Positions 55,594 through 63,830 of a stretch of 64,000 bases of DNA are shown one piece after another. Below the pieces are notes generated by a model. It was not told the DNA's origin and did not search any database. It saw only the letters and a list, made by a program, of their open reading frames with translations. Made by a program: the position numbers and the translations under genes. Source of the DNA: Massilia rhizosphaerae (GTDB taxonomy: Bacteria; Pseudomonadota; Gammaproteobacteria; Burkholderiales; Burkholderiaceae_D); the NCBI RefSeq assembly GCF_016093545.1, contig NZ_JADKYX010000027.1, positions 1 through 64,000 of the forward strand. The letters run 5' to 3'. How positions within the stretch are numbered: the stretch's first letter is position 1; each line of letters opens with the position of its first letter.

Positions 55594-57523
55594 GCCCATC
55601 GACGCATCGGCATTCTGGGCCGAAGTGGAACGCCTGACGGAGGCGGGCGAGCTGCGCCGCCTGTCCGGCGTGTTCGCGCGCTTCGTCGCGACCCTGGGCA
55701 CTGTCGATTCGATGCCGTTGCTGCTTGCCTCGCTCGTGCTGTCGGAGCTGGAAGGCCGCGGCCATAGCTGCCTGCTGCTGGACGACCTCGCGGGCGATCC
55801 GGCCGGGCTGCTCGGCTGGACGGACGAGGACTGGAAGGCGCTCGCGCGCGCCGCGAAGCCGCTGCCGCGCGGCGCGAAGGGCTGGGTCAACCAGCTGAGC
55901 GCCTGCGAGCAGGTGTGGCGCGTGGGCGACCTCGATTACGACCAGCCGCTCGTGCTGGACGAGTCGCGCCTGTACCTGCGCCGCTACTGGCGCGACGAAA
56001 CGCTCGTCGCCACGTGCGTGCGCATGCGCGCGCAGGAGCGGCGCGACGTCGACATCGAGCAGGCCCGCACGTGGCTGGAAGCGCTGTTCGGCGCCCAGCG
56101 CGCGGGCGAAGCGCCGGACTGGCAGCGCATCGCCTGCGCCGTCGCGCTGCGCGGCGCGTTCGCCATCATCACCGGCGGCCCGGGTACCGGCAAGACGTAC
56201 ACGGTGGCGCGGCTGCTGGCGCTGCTGTTCGCCACGGCGCCGGATTGCGCGCGCCAGCGCATCGCGCTCGCCGCGCCGACGGGCAAGGCGGCGGCGCGCC
56301 TGAAGCAGGCGATCGACAAGGCGCTGGGCGAGCTGGCCGACCGCGTGGGCGGCGCTCTGCCGCTGCGCGAGCTGACGAAGCGCATGGGCGCCGCCCGCAC
56401 CCTGCACAGCCTTCTGGGCGCGCGGCCGGACACACGCAGCTTCGCGCACCACCGCGGCAATCCGCTCGACGTCGACGTGTTGATCGTCGACGAGGCGTCG
56501 ATGGTGCACCTGGAGATGATGGCGTCGCTGCTCGACGCGCTGCCCGCGGGCGCGACCCTGGTCCTGCTGGGCGACAAGGACCAGCTGGCGTCCGTGGAGG
56601 CGGGCGCCGTGCTGGGCGACCTGTGCCACGACGCCCAGGCCGGCCGCTACGACGCGGACACGCTGGACTATGTGCAGGCGGCCAGCGGCGAGGCGATCCC
56701 GGAACGCTATGTGGGCGACGGCGGTCCGCTCGCCCAGCAGACCGTCATGCTGCGCCACAGCCGCCGCTTCGGCGGCCCGATCGGCAAGCTGGCGCTGGCC
56801 GTCAACGGGGGCGACGTCGACGGCGCGGCCGCCGTGCTGCGCGCGCCGGAGGCGGCGGGCGTGCTGCGCTGGATCGATCACGCCCACCAGCACCACGTGA
56901 TCCAGCTGGCCGTCGACGGCTATCGTCCCTACCTGGAACTGCTGCGCGCCGGCGGCGCCGGCCATGCCGGCCACGAGGACTGGGTGCGCGCCGTGCTGCA
57001 GCACTTCGAAGCCTTCCGGGTGCTGTGTGCCGTGCGCGAGGGCGAGTGGGGCGTCGAGGGCTTGAACGACGCCATCGAACAACGCCTCGCGCAGGCGGGT
57101 CTTATCGTGCGCGGCGATTGGTACGTCGGACGGCCCGTCATGGTCACGCGCAACGACTATCCGACCAAGACCTTCAACGGCGACATCGGCCTCGCGCTGG
57201 CCGACCCGGCCCGCCCCGGTTCGCTGCGCGTGTGGTTCCTCGAAGGCGACAACGTGCGCAGCGTGCTGGCCACGCGGCTGCGGCACGTGGAGACGGCCTA
57301 TGCGATGACGGTCCACAAATCGCAGGGCTCGGAATTCGCGCACACGGTGCTGGCGCTGCCGAAAGAGGGCGGCGCCGTGCTCGCGCGCGAGCTGGTCTAC
57401 ACGGGGATCACGCGCGCGAGCCGGCAATTCACGTTGACGACGCCGGCGCCGGCCGTGCTGGGCGACGCCATCCTGCGGCGCACGCACCGCGCCAGCGGCC
57501 TGCGGGGCATGGTTGAAAGATAA
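55583..57523 (+). CDS. recD: Exodeoxyribonuclease V subunit alpha
   Basis: 646 residues. SF1B helicase: Walker A ITGGPGTGKTYTVARLLALLF (Lys204), VDEASMVHLEMM, GDKDQLASVEAGAVLGD, LRHSRRF and the late AMTVHKSQGSEFAHTVLALP and TGITRAS. The N-terminal 150 residues are the usual RecC-contact domain. RecD moves 5'-3' as the fast motor of the complex. AAGGACAC precedes the ATG at 55583 inside the recB 3' end, indicating coupled expression. Completes an intact recCBD operon. Confidence 0.96.
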   Translation: MTLEPIDASAFWAEVERLTEAGELRRLSGVFARFVATLGTVDSMPLLLASLVLSELEGRGHSCLLLDDLAGDPAGLLGWTDEDWKALARAAKPLPRGAKGWVNQLSACEQVWRVGDLDYDQPLVLDESRLYLRRYWRDETLVATCVRMRAQERRDVDIEQARTWLEALFGAQRAGEAPDWQRIACAVALRGAFAIITGGPGTGKTYTVARLLALLFATAPDCARQRIALAAPTGKAAARLKQAIDKALGELADRVGGALPLRELTKRMGAARTLHSLLGARPDTRSFAHHRGNPLDVDVLIVDEASMVHLEMMASLLDALPAGATLVLLGDKDQLASVEAGAVLGDLCHDAQAGRYDADTLDYVQAASGEAIPERYVGDGGPLAQQTVMLRHSRRFGGPIGKLALAVNGGDVDGAAAVLRAPEAAGVLRWIDHAHQHHVIQLAVDGYRPYLELLRAGGAGHAGHEDWVRAVLQHFEAFRVLCAVREGEWGVEGLNDAIEQRLAQAGLIVRGDWYVGRPVMVTRNDYPTKTFNGDIGLALADPARPGSLRVWFLEGDNVRSVLATRLRHVETAYAMTVHKSQGSEFAHTVLALPKEGGAVLARELVYTGITRASRQFTLTTPAPAVLGDAILRRTHRASGLRGMVER

Positions 57524-57564
57524 TCCGTGCCAGAATGGGCGCATCGCCACCGTGAGGGCTGCGC

Positions 57565-58128
57565 ATGGAAACCGTCTGCACCATCGGCCATTCGAACCGT
57601 ACGATTGAAGACTTCATCGGCCTGTTGCGCCAGAACGGGATCGCCTGCCTGCTCGACATCCGGACGGTGCCGAAATCGCGCCACAATCCGCAATTCGGAC
57701 AGGATCAGCTGGCCGCGTCGCTGGCCGACGCCGGCATCGAATACCGCTACTTGCCCGGCCTCGGCGGCCTGCGCCGGCCGCGCAAGGATTCGCCGAACAC
57801 GGGCTGGCGCAACACGTCGTTCCGCGGCTATGCCGACTACATGCAGACCGGCGACTTCGCTGCCAACGTCGACGCCGTCATCGAACTGGGGCGCGAGAAG
57901 CCTTGCGCGCTGATGTGCGCGGAAGCGGTGCCGTGGCGCTGCCACCGCTCGCTCGTGGCCGACGCGCTGCTGGTGCGCGGCGTGCCCGTCGACGACATCA
58001 TCGACGCACGCCAGCGCCGCCCGCACAAGCTGACGCCGTTCGCACACGTCGAGGGCTTGCGCATCACGTATCCGCCGGAGCCGGATTTGCTGACGCAACC
58101 CAAACCGTCCGGCAAGGAAACGACGTGA
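57565..58128 (+). CDS. DUF488 family protein
   Basis: 187 residues. Conserved DUF488 features are CTIGHSNRTIEDFIGLLRQNGI, LLDIRTVPKSRHNPQF, GIEYRYLPGLGG and the cysteine motif LMCAEAVPWRCHRSLVADALL with C-H-R. The family is of uncertain function, with a possible nucleic-acid or nucleoside link. It lies 41 bp after recD on the same strand and may be transcribed from the rec operon. It is convergent with the membrane-protein gene that ends at 58156. Confidence 0.9.
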   Translation: METVCTIGHSNRTIEDFIGLLRQNGIACLLDIRTVPKSRHNPQFGQDQLAASLADAGIEYRYLPGLGGLRRPRKDSPNTGWRNTSFRGYADYMQTGDFAANVDAVIELGREKPCALMCAEAVPWRCHRSLVADALLVRGVPVDDIIDARQRRPHKLTPFAHVEGLRITYPPEPDLLTQPKPSGKETT

Positions 58129-58155
58129 CTCATGGCAAGGCTTCGACGTCGTGCG

Positions 58156-58926
58156 TCAAGGATGCGGTATCGGGTTACCGGCCTTGCACCAGTGGCGGGC
58201 AAGCGCAAAACCGAACAGGGCGATGGGCACTTCCAACCAGAACGGCGTTGCCATACTCCATCGGTAGCCCCATTCGGGCAACTGCAGCGCTGTGAACAGT
58301 GCTGCGAACAGGAAAAGTTTCTTTGCTCGCTCCGGGTGCGACCGTATTGTCAAGATGGCGGCATAAAACGCACCGCAACCGACCAGTGCCGCCAGCACCA
58401 GGATTGGCGGCAGGGCGCCTGACCTGGCCAACTCTGGATACGCGTACGAATATCTGATCAAAACGGTCAGATGATTCGCAGCCAGACCAAGGAGCAACAT
58501 CCTGTATAGATGGCGTCGGTCTGACTGTACCGGCGAACGACGCCTGGGCGATCGCTCGAACAGCCGTACCGTGAAATATATCAAGGCAAGGTAGTACAGC
58601 GCGTCAAAGAAGGTGACGGGCACGTTGGGCCGGCCAAATAACTCGGACAGGCTGTTCGTCAGCAAGTAGCCCATACCAGCCAGTGCTTCAGTACGCATCA
58701 GGAACACGGCGCAACCGGTAGCCACTTGCACGACACAGGTGACGCCCCAGAGCAATAATACGTAGGCGGTCGTAATGCCCGCTATGGTATTCAACGGTGG
58801 GACCGCAGGAGCATCGTTGAGAACCATGAGGCCGGCCGCAAGCAGCATCAGTGCTGACAGCCAACAAATCGCAGAGATGATGTAGGCGGCCAGGTCGCGC
58901 TTGAGTGCAGGAGATTCGGTTGACAT
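58156..58926 (-). CDS. Polytopic membrane protein of unknown function
   Basis: 256 residues from the ATG at 58926. About seven membrane helices cover nearly the whole length (DLAAYIISAICWLSALMLLAAGLMVL, AYVLLLWGVTCVVQVATGC, FFDALYYLALIYFTVRLF, MLLLGLAANHLTVLI, ILVLAALVGCGAFYAAILTI, KLFLFAALFTALQL, FWLEVPIALFGFAL). Base composition is clearly less GC-rich than the neighbours and uses many A/T-ending codons. The ribosome site is weak. Together this suggests recent acquisition or weak expression. No family recognised. Confidence 0.75.
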   Translation of the reverse strand: MSTESPALKRDLAAYIISAICWLSALMLLAAGLMVLNDAPAVPPLNTIAGITTAYVLLLWGVTCVVQVATGCAVFLMRTEALAGMGYLLTNSLSELFGRPNVPVTFFDALYYLALIYFTVRLFERSPRRRSPVQSDRRHLYRMLLLGLAANHLTVLIRYSYAYPELARSGALPPILVLAALVGCGAFYAAILTIRSHPERAKKLFLFAALFTALQLPEWGYRWSMATPFWLEVPIALFGFALARHWCKAGNPIPHP

Positions 58927-58993
58927 TGTTGAGCCAGGCGTAACGAAGGAATGGTGTGTTGAGCAATATATTATTGCATTTTGGAAAGTTTGT

Positions 58994-59021
58994 TTGAAAA
59001 TAGTTAGACTGAGCCTATAAC
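58994..59021 (+). promoter_or_regulatory. Sigma-70-like promoter upstream of motA
   Basis: TTGAAA at 58994-58999 and TATAAC at 59016-59021 are separated by 16 bp. The site would give a leader of about 135 nt before motA. A flagellar sigma-28 site was looked for and not found. Confidence 0.35.
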
Positions 59022-59162
59022 GTCGCATGTGCGCCGATGTCGATTACCGACGGCACTTGCTGTTCGATCGCAAGCTGCTTTCCAACTCGCACGCTAACCT
59101 TTGCTTTCCATATGGCAACAATGTTAAAGTTGCGGCTTGGGAAAAGTTATCGGAGCGGTATC

Positions 59163-60023
59163 ATGTTGATTGTCGTGGGTTTCGTGATCGTCCTGCTGGC
59201 GGTGTTCGGCGGCTTCGTCCTGCAAGACGGGCACCTGGCCGCGTTGTTCCAGCCTTACGAACTCCTGATGATCTTCGGCGGCGCGCTGGGCGCGTTCGTC
59301 ATCGCCAACGATCGCAAGGCCATCGGCCTCACGTGGCGCAGCCTGCCGACGCTGTTCCACGGCTCGCGCTACACGCGCGAACTGTATATGGCCTTGATGG
59401 GGCTCATGTTCGACCTGTTGACGAAGGTTCGCCGCGAAGGGTTGATGGCGCTGGAAGACGAGATCGACGCGCCTTACGAAAGCGCCATCTTCACGAAGTA
59501 CCGCGCCATCTTGCTGGACGATCATTTATTGGAATTCATCACCGACTACCTGCGCCTGATGGTGTCGGGGACGATGAACAGCTACCAGCTGGAAAACCTG
59601 ATGGACAACGAGATCGACACGTACCAGGAAGACGCCGACATCCCCGTGCACGCCATCCACAAGCTGGCGGACGGCATGCCCGCGTTCGGCATCGTGGCGG
59701 CCGTGATGGGCGTCGTGCACACGATGGGTGCCATCGGCCGTCCACCGGCCGAACTGGGAGCCCTGATCGCGGCCGCGCTCGTCGGCACCTTCCTCGGCAT
59801 CCTGTTGTCGTACGGCCTCGTCGCGCCGCTCGCGAGCCTGCTGCAGCGGCGCCACCAGGAAGTCGTGAAGGCGCTGCAATGCGTGAAGGTGACGTTGCTG
59901 GCGTCGATGAACGGCTACGCCCCGCCGATCGCCGTGGAATTCGGCCGCAAGGTCATCTCGGCCACGGAGCGCCCGACGTTCGCCGAGCTGGAAGGCCACG
60001 TGCGCCAGCTGAAGTCGCGCTAA
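59163..60023 (+). CDS. motA: Flagellar motor stator protein MotA
   Basis: 286 residues from the ATG at 59163, with GGAGCGG before it. Four membrane helices and the cytoplasmic loop are as in MotA. The loop charges that contact FliG are conserved at the same positions as in E. coli (Arg90 and Glu98 in KVRREGLMALEDEID), as is Pro173 in the GMPAFGIVAAVMGVVHTMGAIG segment. MotA forms the pentamer around MotB in the proton-driven stator. motB, which normally follows directly, is absent: a palindromic repeat and a minus-strand gene come next. Confidence 0.95.
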   Translation: MLIVVGFVIVLLAVFGGFVLQDGHLAALFQPYELLMIFGGALGAFVIANDRKAIGLTWRSLPTLFHGSRYTRELYMALMGLMFDLLTKVRREGLMALEDEIDAPYESAIFTKYRAILLDDHLLEFITDYLRLMVSGTMNSYQLENLMDNEIDTYQEDADIPVHAIHKLADGMPAFGIVAAVMGVVHTMGAIGRPPAELGALIAAALVGTFLGILLSYGLVAPLASLLQRRHQEVVKALQCVKVTLLASMNGYAPPIAVEFGRKVISATERPTFAELEGHVRQLKSR

Positions 60024-60049
60024 CACCCCATCTCGGTAGGCGCGAACTG

Positions 60050-60125
60050 GTAGGGTGGGCGGCCTCCGCCCACCAAACGTATGCGTCGCAGTAACGCATG
60101 GTGGGCACTGGGGTGCCCACCCTAC
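60050..60125. repeat. 76-bp palindromic repeat (REP-like)
   Basis: Perfect 11-bp terminal inverted repeat, GTAGGGTGGGC at 60050-60060 and GCCCACCCTAC at 60115-60125. Inside are a GGGCGG...CCGCCC hairpin and an ATGCG...CGCAT hairpin. GGTGGGCA / TGCCCACC-type palindromes are dispersed in many Oxalobacteraceae and other Proteobacteria genomes. It lies between convergent motA and DUF2939 genes, where it can act as a two-way transcription stop. Confidence 0.75.
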
Positions 60126-60143
60126 TGGGATAGGCGCTAGACG

Positions 60144-60677
60144 TCAGCGGTCCGCCGCCATCTCGATGGCGGCCAGCTTCCACGTCCACAGGCCGTCGCG
60201 CCGGAACACGAAGCTGCCGCCGTCCTCTCCCGTGATGGCAAAGCGATCCCAGCTGCGGTAGCGCAGCGCGAAACGGGGCTTGTCGTGCACGGGCTCGGCA
60301 TCGGGCGCCGGCGCGGCCTGGCCCGGCCTGGCGATCGAAATCCGGCCATGCTCGACCATGGCGGCCACGGCCGCGGGCGATACGACGGCGTCGACGAGCG
60401 GATCGACGAGGGCCTGCGCGAGTTTCGTCCCGAACTCGGCGAACGGATTCGCGCCGCCGGGCTTGTCCAAGTCCGCCTTCATCGACGCCAGCATCTGCGC
60501 CTTCACGCTGGTACGCAAGGCCGGGAAGTCGACTTGCTCGGCGACGGCGCCGCCGTCGTGCCGCTCGACGGCGGCGCGCAGGCGGTGCAGCGTCCACCAT
60601 GGGCTGGCGATGCTCGTGGCGGCGACGGCGAGGAGGGCGCCGACGGCGGCGGTGGTGAGGACTCGGGTGCGGTTCAT
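60144..60677 (-). CDS. DUF2939 family protein
   Basis: 177 residues. N-terminal signal or anchor (VLTTAAVGALLAVAATSIAS), then the DUF2939 pattern: PWWTLHRLRAAVERHDGGAVAEQVDFPALRTSVKAQMLASM, LVDPLVDAVVSPAAVAAMV, and the C-terminal FVFRRDGLWTWKLAAIEM. Exported or anchored in the membrane facing the periplasm. The ATG at 60677 is used; a GTG directly before it is possible. Function of the family unknown. Convergent with motA. Confidence 0.88.
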   Translation of the reverse strand: MNRTRVLTTAAVGALLAVAATSIASPWWTLHRLRAAVERHDGGAVAEQVDFPALRTSVKAQMLASMKADLDKPGGANPFAEFGTKLAQALVDPLVDAVVSPAAVAAMVEHGRISIARPGQAAPAPDAEPVHDKPRFALRYRSWDRFAITGEDGGSFVFRRDGLWTWKLAAIEMAADR

Positions 60678-60732
60678 CACTGATTTCTTAATGGAAAAAA
60701 CGTCATGATACCGGAGCGTGTTGCGGTTAACG

Positions 60733-60766
60733 AAAAAGCCGGAACGGTCGCCCGTCCCGGCTTTTT
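60733..60766. terminator. Bidirectional intrinsic terminator
   Basis: AAAAAGCCGG (60733-60742) and CCGGCTTTTT (60757-60766) form a perfect 10-bp stem. The 14-nt loop contains a further ACGG/CCGT pairing. Reading either way gives a GC stem followed by U residues. It closes pbpG (ending at 60784 on the minus strand). Confidence 0.85.
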
Positions 60767-60783
60767 AGATCCTGTTGCCGCGC

Positions 60784-61713
60784 TCAGCGATGCCGGCGAT
60801 GGCGCGTCACGACCATGTGCCTGTGCCTGTGATGTGAACCGCGGCCGACGGACGCGCGGATGCGCGGACCGCCCACGGAGGCGCGCACGCGCGGCGATTC
60901 GGCGCGCGTGGAGACAGGGGCGGTGTCGCCCAGCACGTGGCGGCGGACGTTCAGGGCGTCCAGCAGGCGCACGGACGAGGCGCCCGCGTTCAGCAGCACC
61001 ATCGTTGCGTTCTTGCCGGCGGCCTTGATGCGCATGATCAGGCAGCGTCCCGCTTCCAGCGTGTAGCCCGTCTTCGACAGGCCGATGTCCCAGCCTTTTG
61101 CGCCGACGAGGCGGTTCGTGTTGTGGTATTCGACTTCGCGGCCCTTGATGTTGATCAGGTCCTTCGGCGACGTGGTGATGCGGGTGATTTCCGGATAGTT
61201 CGAGGCGGCCGTCGCCATCTTGACGAGGTCGGCGGCCGTCGAGCGGTTGTGCGGGCTCAGGCCGGTCGGTTCCTCGAGGACGGTCTGGGTCATGCCCAGC
61301 GCCGCGATCTTGCGCTTGACGGCCACATGGAAGGCATCAATGCCGCCCGGATACGTGCGCGCCAGCGCGGCGGCGGCGCGGTTGTCCGAGGACATCAGCG
61401 CCAGCTGCAGGACGTCGCGGCGCGGAATCGTCGCACCGACGGGCACGCGCGACGAGCTGTGCTTGAGCATGTCGACGTCCTCCTTCTCGATCTCGATCGG
61501 CTCGTTCATGTCCTGGTGGGCATCGAGCACGACCATGGCGGTCATGAGCTTGGTCAGCGAAGCGATGGGCGCGACGGTGCTGGCGTTCTTTTCGAACAGC
61601 ACTTTGCCGGTGTCGTCTTCGACCACCAGCACGGATTGCGATCCGAACGGCACGGCGAGGGCCGCGGCACTGGAGATCGTCATCACTACGGCAGCGAGGA
61701 ATTTTTTGATCAT
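60784..61713 (-). CDS. pbpG: D-alanyl-D-alanine endopeptidase (penicillin-binding protein 7)
   Basis: 309 residues. Sec signal peptide at 1-20. Low-molecular-mass PBP motifs are S52-L-T-K55, S109-D-N111 and a K-T-G triad in LSKTGYT. LGMTQTVLEEPTGLSPHNRSTAADLVKMA is typical of the PbpG group. The enzyme cuts cross-links in periplasmic peptidoglycan. The last 40 residues form an unusual basic tail rich in Arg and His (RVRASVGGPRIRASVGRG then HHRHRH) that may bind the wall or DNA-like polyanions. A clear terminator follows. Confidence 0.93.
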   Translation of the reverse strand: MIKKFLAAVVMTISSAAALAVPFGSQSVLVVEDDTGKVLFEKNASTVAPIASLTKLMTAMVVLDAHQDMNEPIEIEKEDVDMLKHSSSRVPVGATIPRRDVLQLALMSSDNRAAAALARTYPGGIDAFHVAVKRKIAALGMTQTVLEEPTGLSPHNRSTAADLVKMATAASNYPEITRITTSPKDLINIKGREVEYHNTNRLVGAKGWDIGLSKTGYTLEAGRCLIMRIKAAGKNATMVLLNAGASSVRLLDALNVRRHVLGDTAPVSTRAESPRVRASVGGPRIRASVGRGSHHRHRHMVVTRHRRHR

Positions 61714-61891
61714 GGATGGTTGTCTGGGTACGGTTAATGGTCGGGCGCCGGGCGGCGGCGGAGCATCAGCGTCGGGTTGGCAGATAGCGTCTAGCTATAC
61801 GGCAACAATAAAGTTGAACGATAGCATCAATGATTGACACATGTCCATGTCCATCAGTGAAATATCGAGTCCATGAGCAAGATTCTACAAG

Positions 61892-61919
61892 AAAAAAAAG
61901 CCCCGCGTTGCCGCAGGGC
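61892..61919 (-). terminator. Intrinsic terminator of the sulfate-binding protein gene
   Basis: On the minus strand GCCCTGCG pairs with CGCGGGGC around GCAA (one internal mismatch), followed by eight T residues. It lies about 30 nt beyond the stop at 61951. The plus strand also ends in TTCTTTTT, so it may work both ways. Confidence 0.8.
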
Positions 61920-61950
61920 CTTCTTTTTGAACGGAATTTTCCGAACTGTC

Positions 61951-62967
61951 TTATTTTGAGGTGTAGATTTTGTCGAATTCACCACCATCGTCGAAATGCC
62001 GTTTCTGCGCGGCACGCCACCCGCCGAATACGTCGTCCACCGTGAACAACTGGATCGGCTTGTAGTTGGCGGCATATTGCTTCATGACTTTTTCGTTGCG
62101 CACGCGCAGGTAGTGCTTGGCGCCGATGGCCTGGCCCTGTTCCGAATACAGGAAGTTGAGGTAGGCCGTCGCCTGCTTGCGGATGCCCTTGCGGTCGACG
62201 ACCTTGTCGACGACGGCCACCGGCGACTCGGCCAGCACGGAAATCGACGGGTACACGACTTCGAAGTTGTTGCCGAACTCGGCGCGCACGAGGTTCACTT
62301 CGTTCTCGAACGTGACGAGGGCGTCGCCGATCTGGCGCTGCGTGAACGTGGTGGTCGCGGCGCGGCCCCCGGCGTCCAGCACGGGCACGTTCTTGAAGAT
62401 CTTGCCGACGAGCGCGCGCGCCTGCGCTTCGTTGCCGCCTTTCTTGATCACGGAGCCCCACGCCGCCAGGTAGGTGTAGCGGCCGTTGCCGGCGGTCTTG
62501 GGATTCGGGATGATGACTTTCACACCCGGCTTGGCCAGGTCGGCCCAGTCGTGGATGCCCTTCGGATTGCCCTTGCGGACCAGGAACACCATGGTCGAGT
62601 AATAGGGCGCGGCGTTGTCCGGGAATTTCTTCGCCCAGTCCTTCGCGACGAGGCCGCGGTCGGCCAGCATGTCGATGTCGTTGGCCTGGTTCATCGTGAC
62701 GACGGACGCTTCCAGGCCGTCGGCGACGGCACGGGCCTGCTTGCTGGAGCCGCCGTGCGATTGCTTGATCGTGATGTTCTGGCCGGTCGTCTTTTTCCAT
62801 TCGGCGACGAAGGCCGGGTTGATGTCCTTGTACAGCTCGCGTGCCACGTCGTACGACACGTTGAGCAATTCCACGTCGGCGGCCTGGGCGGTGAACGGGA
62901 TCACGGCACTGCCGAGGGCCAGCGCCAGCAGTGCGCGGCGCAGCGAGGAAATGGATGGGATCGCCAT
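61951..62967 (-). CDS. sbp: Sulfate ABC transporter substrate-binding protein
   Basis: 338 residues with a Sec signal (cleavage after TAQA near 29). The mature protein has the Sbp/CysP hallmark VSYDVARELYKDINPAFV, followed by SHGGSSKQARAVADGLEASVVTMNQANDID and IIPNPKTAGNGRYTYLAAWG. It binds sulfate or thiosulfate in the periplasm for a CysTWA-type importer. AAGGAAAA precedes the ATG at 62967. The permease and ATPase genes are not adjacent: a terminator follows directly, so it is a single-gene unit. Probably under CysB control, not visible here. Confidence 0.95.
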   Translation of the reverse strand: MAIPSISSLRRALLALALGSAVIPFTAQAADVELLNVSYDVARELYKDINPAFVAEWKKTTGQNITIKQSHGGSSKQARAVADGLEASVVTMNQANDIDMLADRGLVAKDWAKKFPDNAAPYYSTMVFLVRKGNPKGIHDWADLAKPGVKVIIPNPKTAGNGRYTYLAAWGSVIKKGGNEAQARALVGKIFKNVPVLDAGGRAATTTFTQRQIGDALVTFENEVNLVRAEFGNNFEVVYPSISVLAESPVAVVDKVVDRKGIRKQATAYLNFLYSEQGQAIGAKHYLRVRNEKVMKQYAANYKPIQLFTVDDVFGGWRAAQKRHFDDGGEFDKIYTSK

Positions 62968-63197
62968 ATCGTTTTCCTTGTGAAGACTTTGCTAGGGGTG
63001 TTCGATCGTCCGTTAAAAAATAGCAAAACAAAAGTACATTTTTATCATATGCTTAGACGCCATATGAGACATGCATACGCTTGGGACCGCCGCAAAGCAG
63101 GCATGTCGCGTTTGCGGTATAGTCCGGCCTTTCGGATTTTGGCCGGTCGGTCCGGCCCGCTGATTCATTGTTTGTTCTAGGTTGATGCTGAAAAACC

Positions 63198-63725
63198 ATG
63201 GGTATCGAAATTCGCCAGGCAACACCGAATGATGCGCCGGCGGCGTGCGCTCTGCTGCGTCGTTCGATCGAGGAGGGCTGCGTGGCCGACCACGGCGGCC
63301 GTCCCGAGATCCTGCAGGCCTGGCTCGGCAACAAGACGACGCAGAACGTGCTCGGCTGGCTGTCGTCGCCCACCAATCATGCCGTCGTGGCGGAGAGAGT
63401 GGCGGACGGGACGCGCGAGCTGGTCGGCCTGGCCTTGTTGAACCAGGCCGGTAAGGTGCCGCTGTGCTATGTCCGGCCGGATCTGTTGCGCCACGGCGTC
63501 GGGCGGGCGTTGCTGTGCGCGCTGGAAGCGCAGGCGCGGGCGTGGAACATCCGCAAGGTGCACATGCAGAGCCCGGGTTCCGCCAGCGGCTTCTTCGAGC
63601 GCCTCGGTTATGTCAATGCGGGCAAGGACAAGTCCTGTTTCGGCCTCGAATGTGACTTTCTCTGGAAACAGCTGGACGCCGAAACGGTGCCGGCACGCAA
63701 GCGTTTTTGCAATTGCAGCCAGTGA
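63198..63725 (+). CDS. GNAT-family N-acetyltransferase
   Basis: 175 residues. GNAT fold: beta1-alpha1 IEIRQATPNDAPAACALLRRSIEEG, the strand LVGLALLNQAGKVPLCYVRPDLLRHGVGRALLCALEAQAR with the acetyl-CoA loop (R-H-G-V-G-R-A), and the late SGFFERLGYVNAGK motif A/B end. The ATG at 63198 gives the standard N terminus. Acceptor unknown. Divergent from sbp, standing alone. Confidence 0.88.
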   Translation: MGIEIRQATPNDAPAACALLRRSIEEGCVADHGGRPEILQAWLGNKTTQNVLGWLSSPTNHAVVAERVADGTRELVGLALLNQAGKVPLCYVRPDLLRHGVGRALLCALEAQARAWNIRKVHMQSPGSASGFFERLGYVNAGKDKSCFGLECDFLWKQLDAETVPARKRFCNCSQ

Positions 63726-63830
63726 GCTGCGTCACGCCGCTGTCGCTATTTAACGTTACAGATCGTGAACTCGTCTTTGTTCTGCCGGATGCATGCGCTA
63801 TAGTAGTCGGGTTGCAATGATGAGTTCGAT

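Noticed and set aside
51379..55890. 1503-codon minus-strand open frame opposite recB
   Set aside because: Antisense shadow of recB; composition dominated by Ala, Arg, Gln and Val with no family match.
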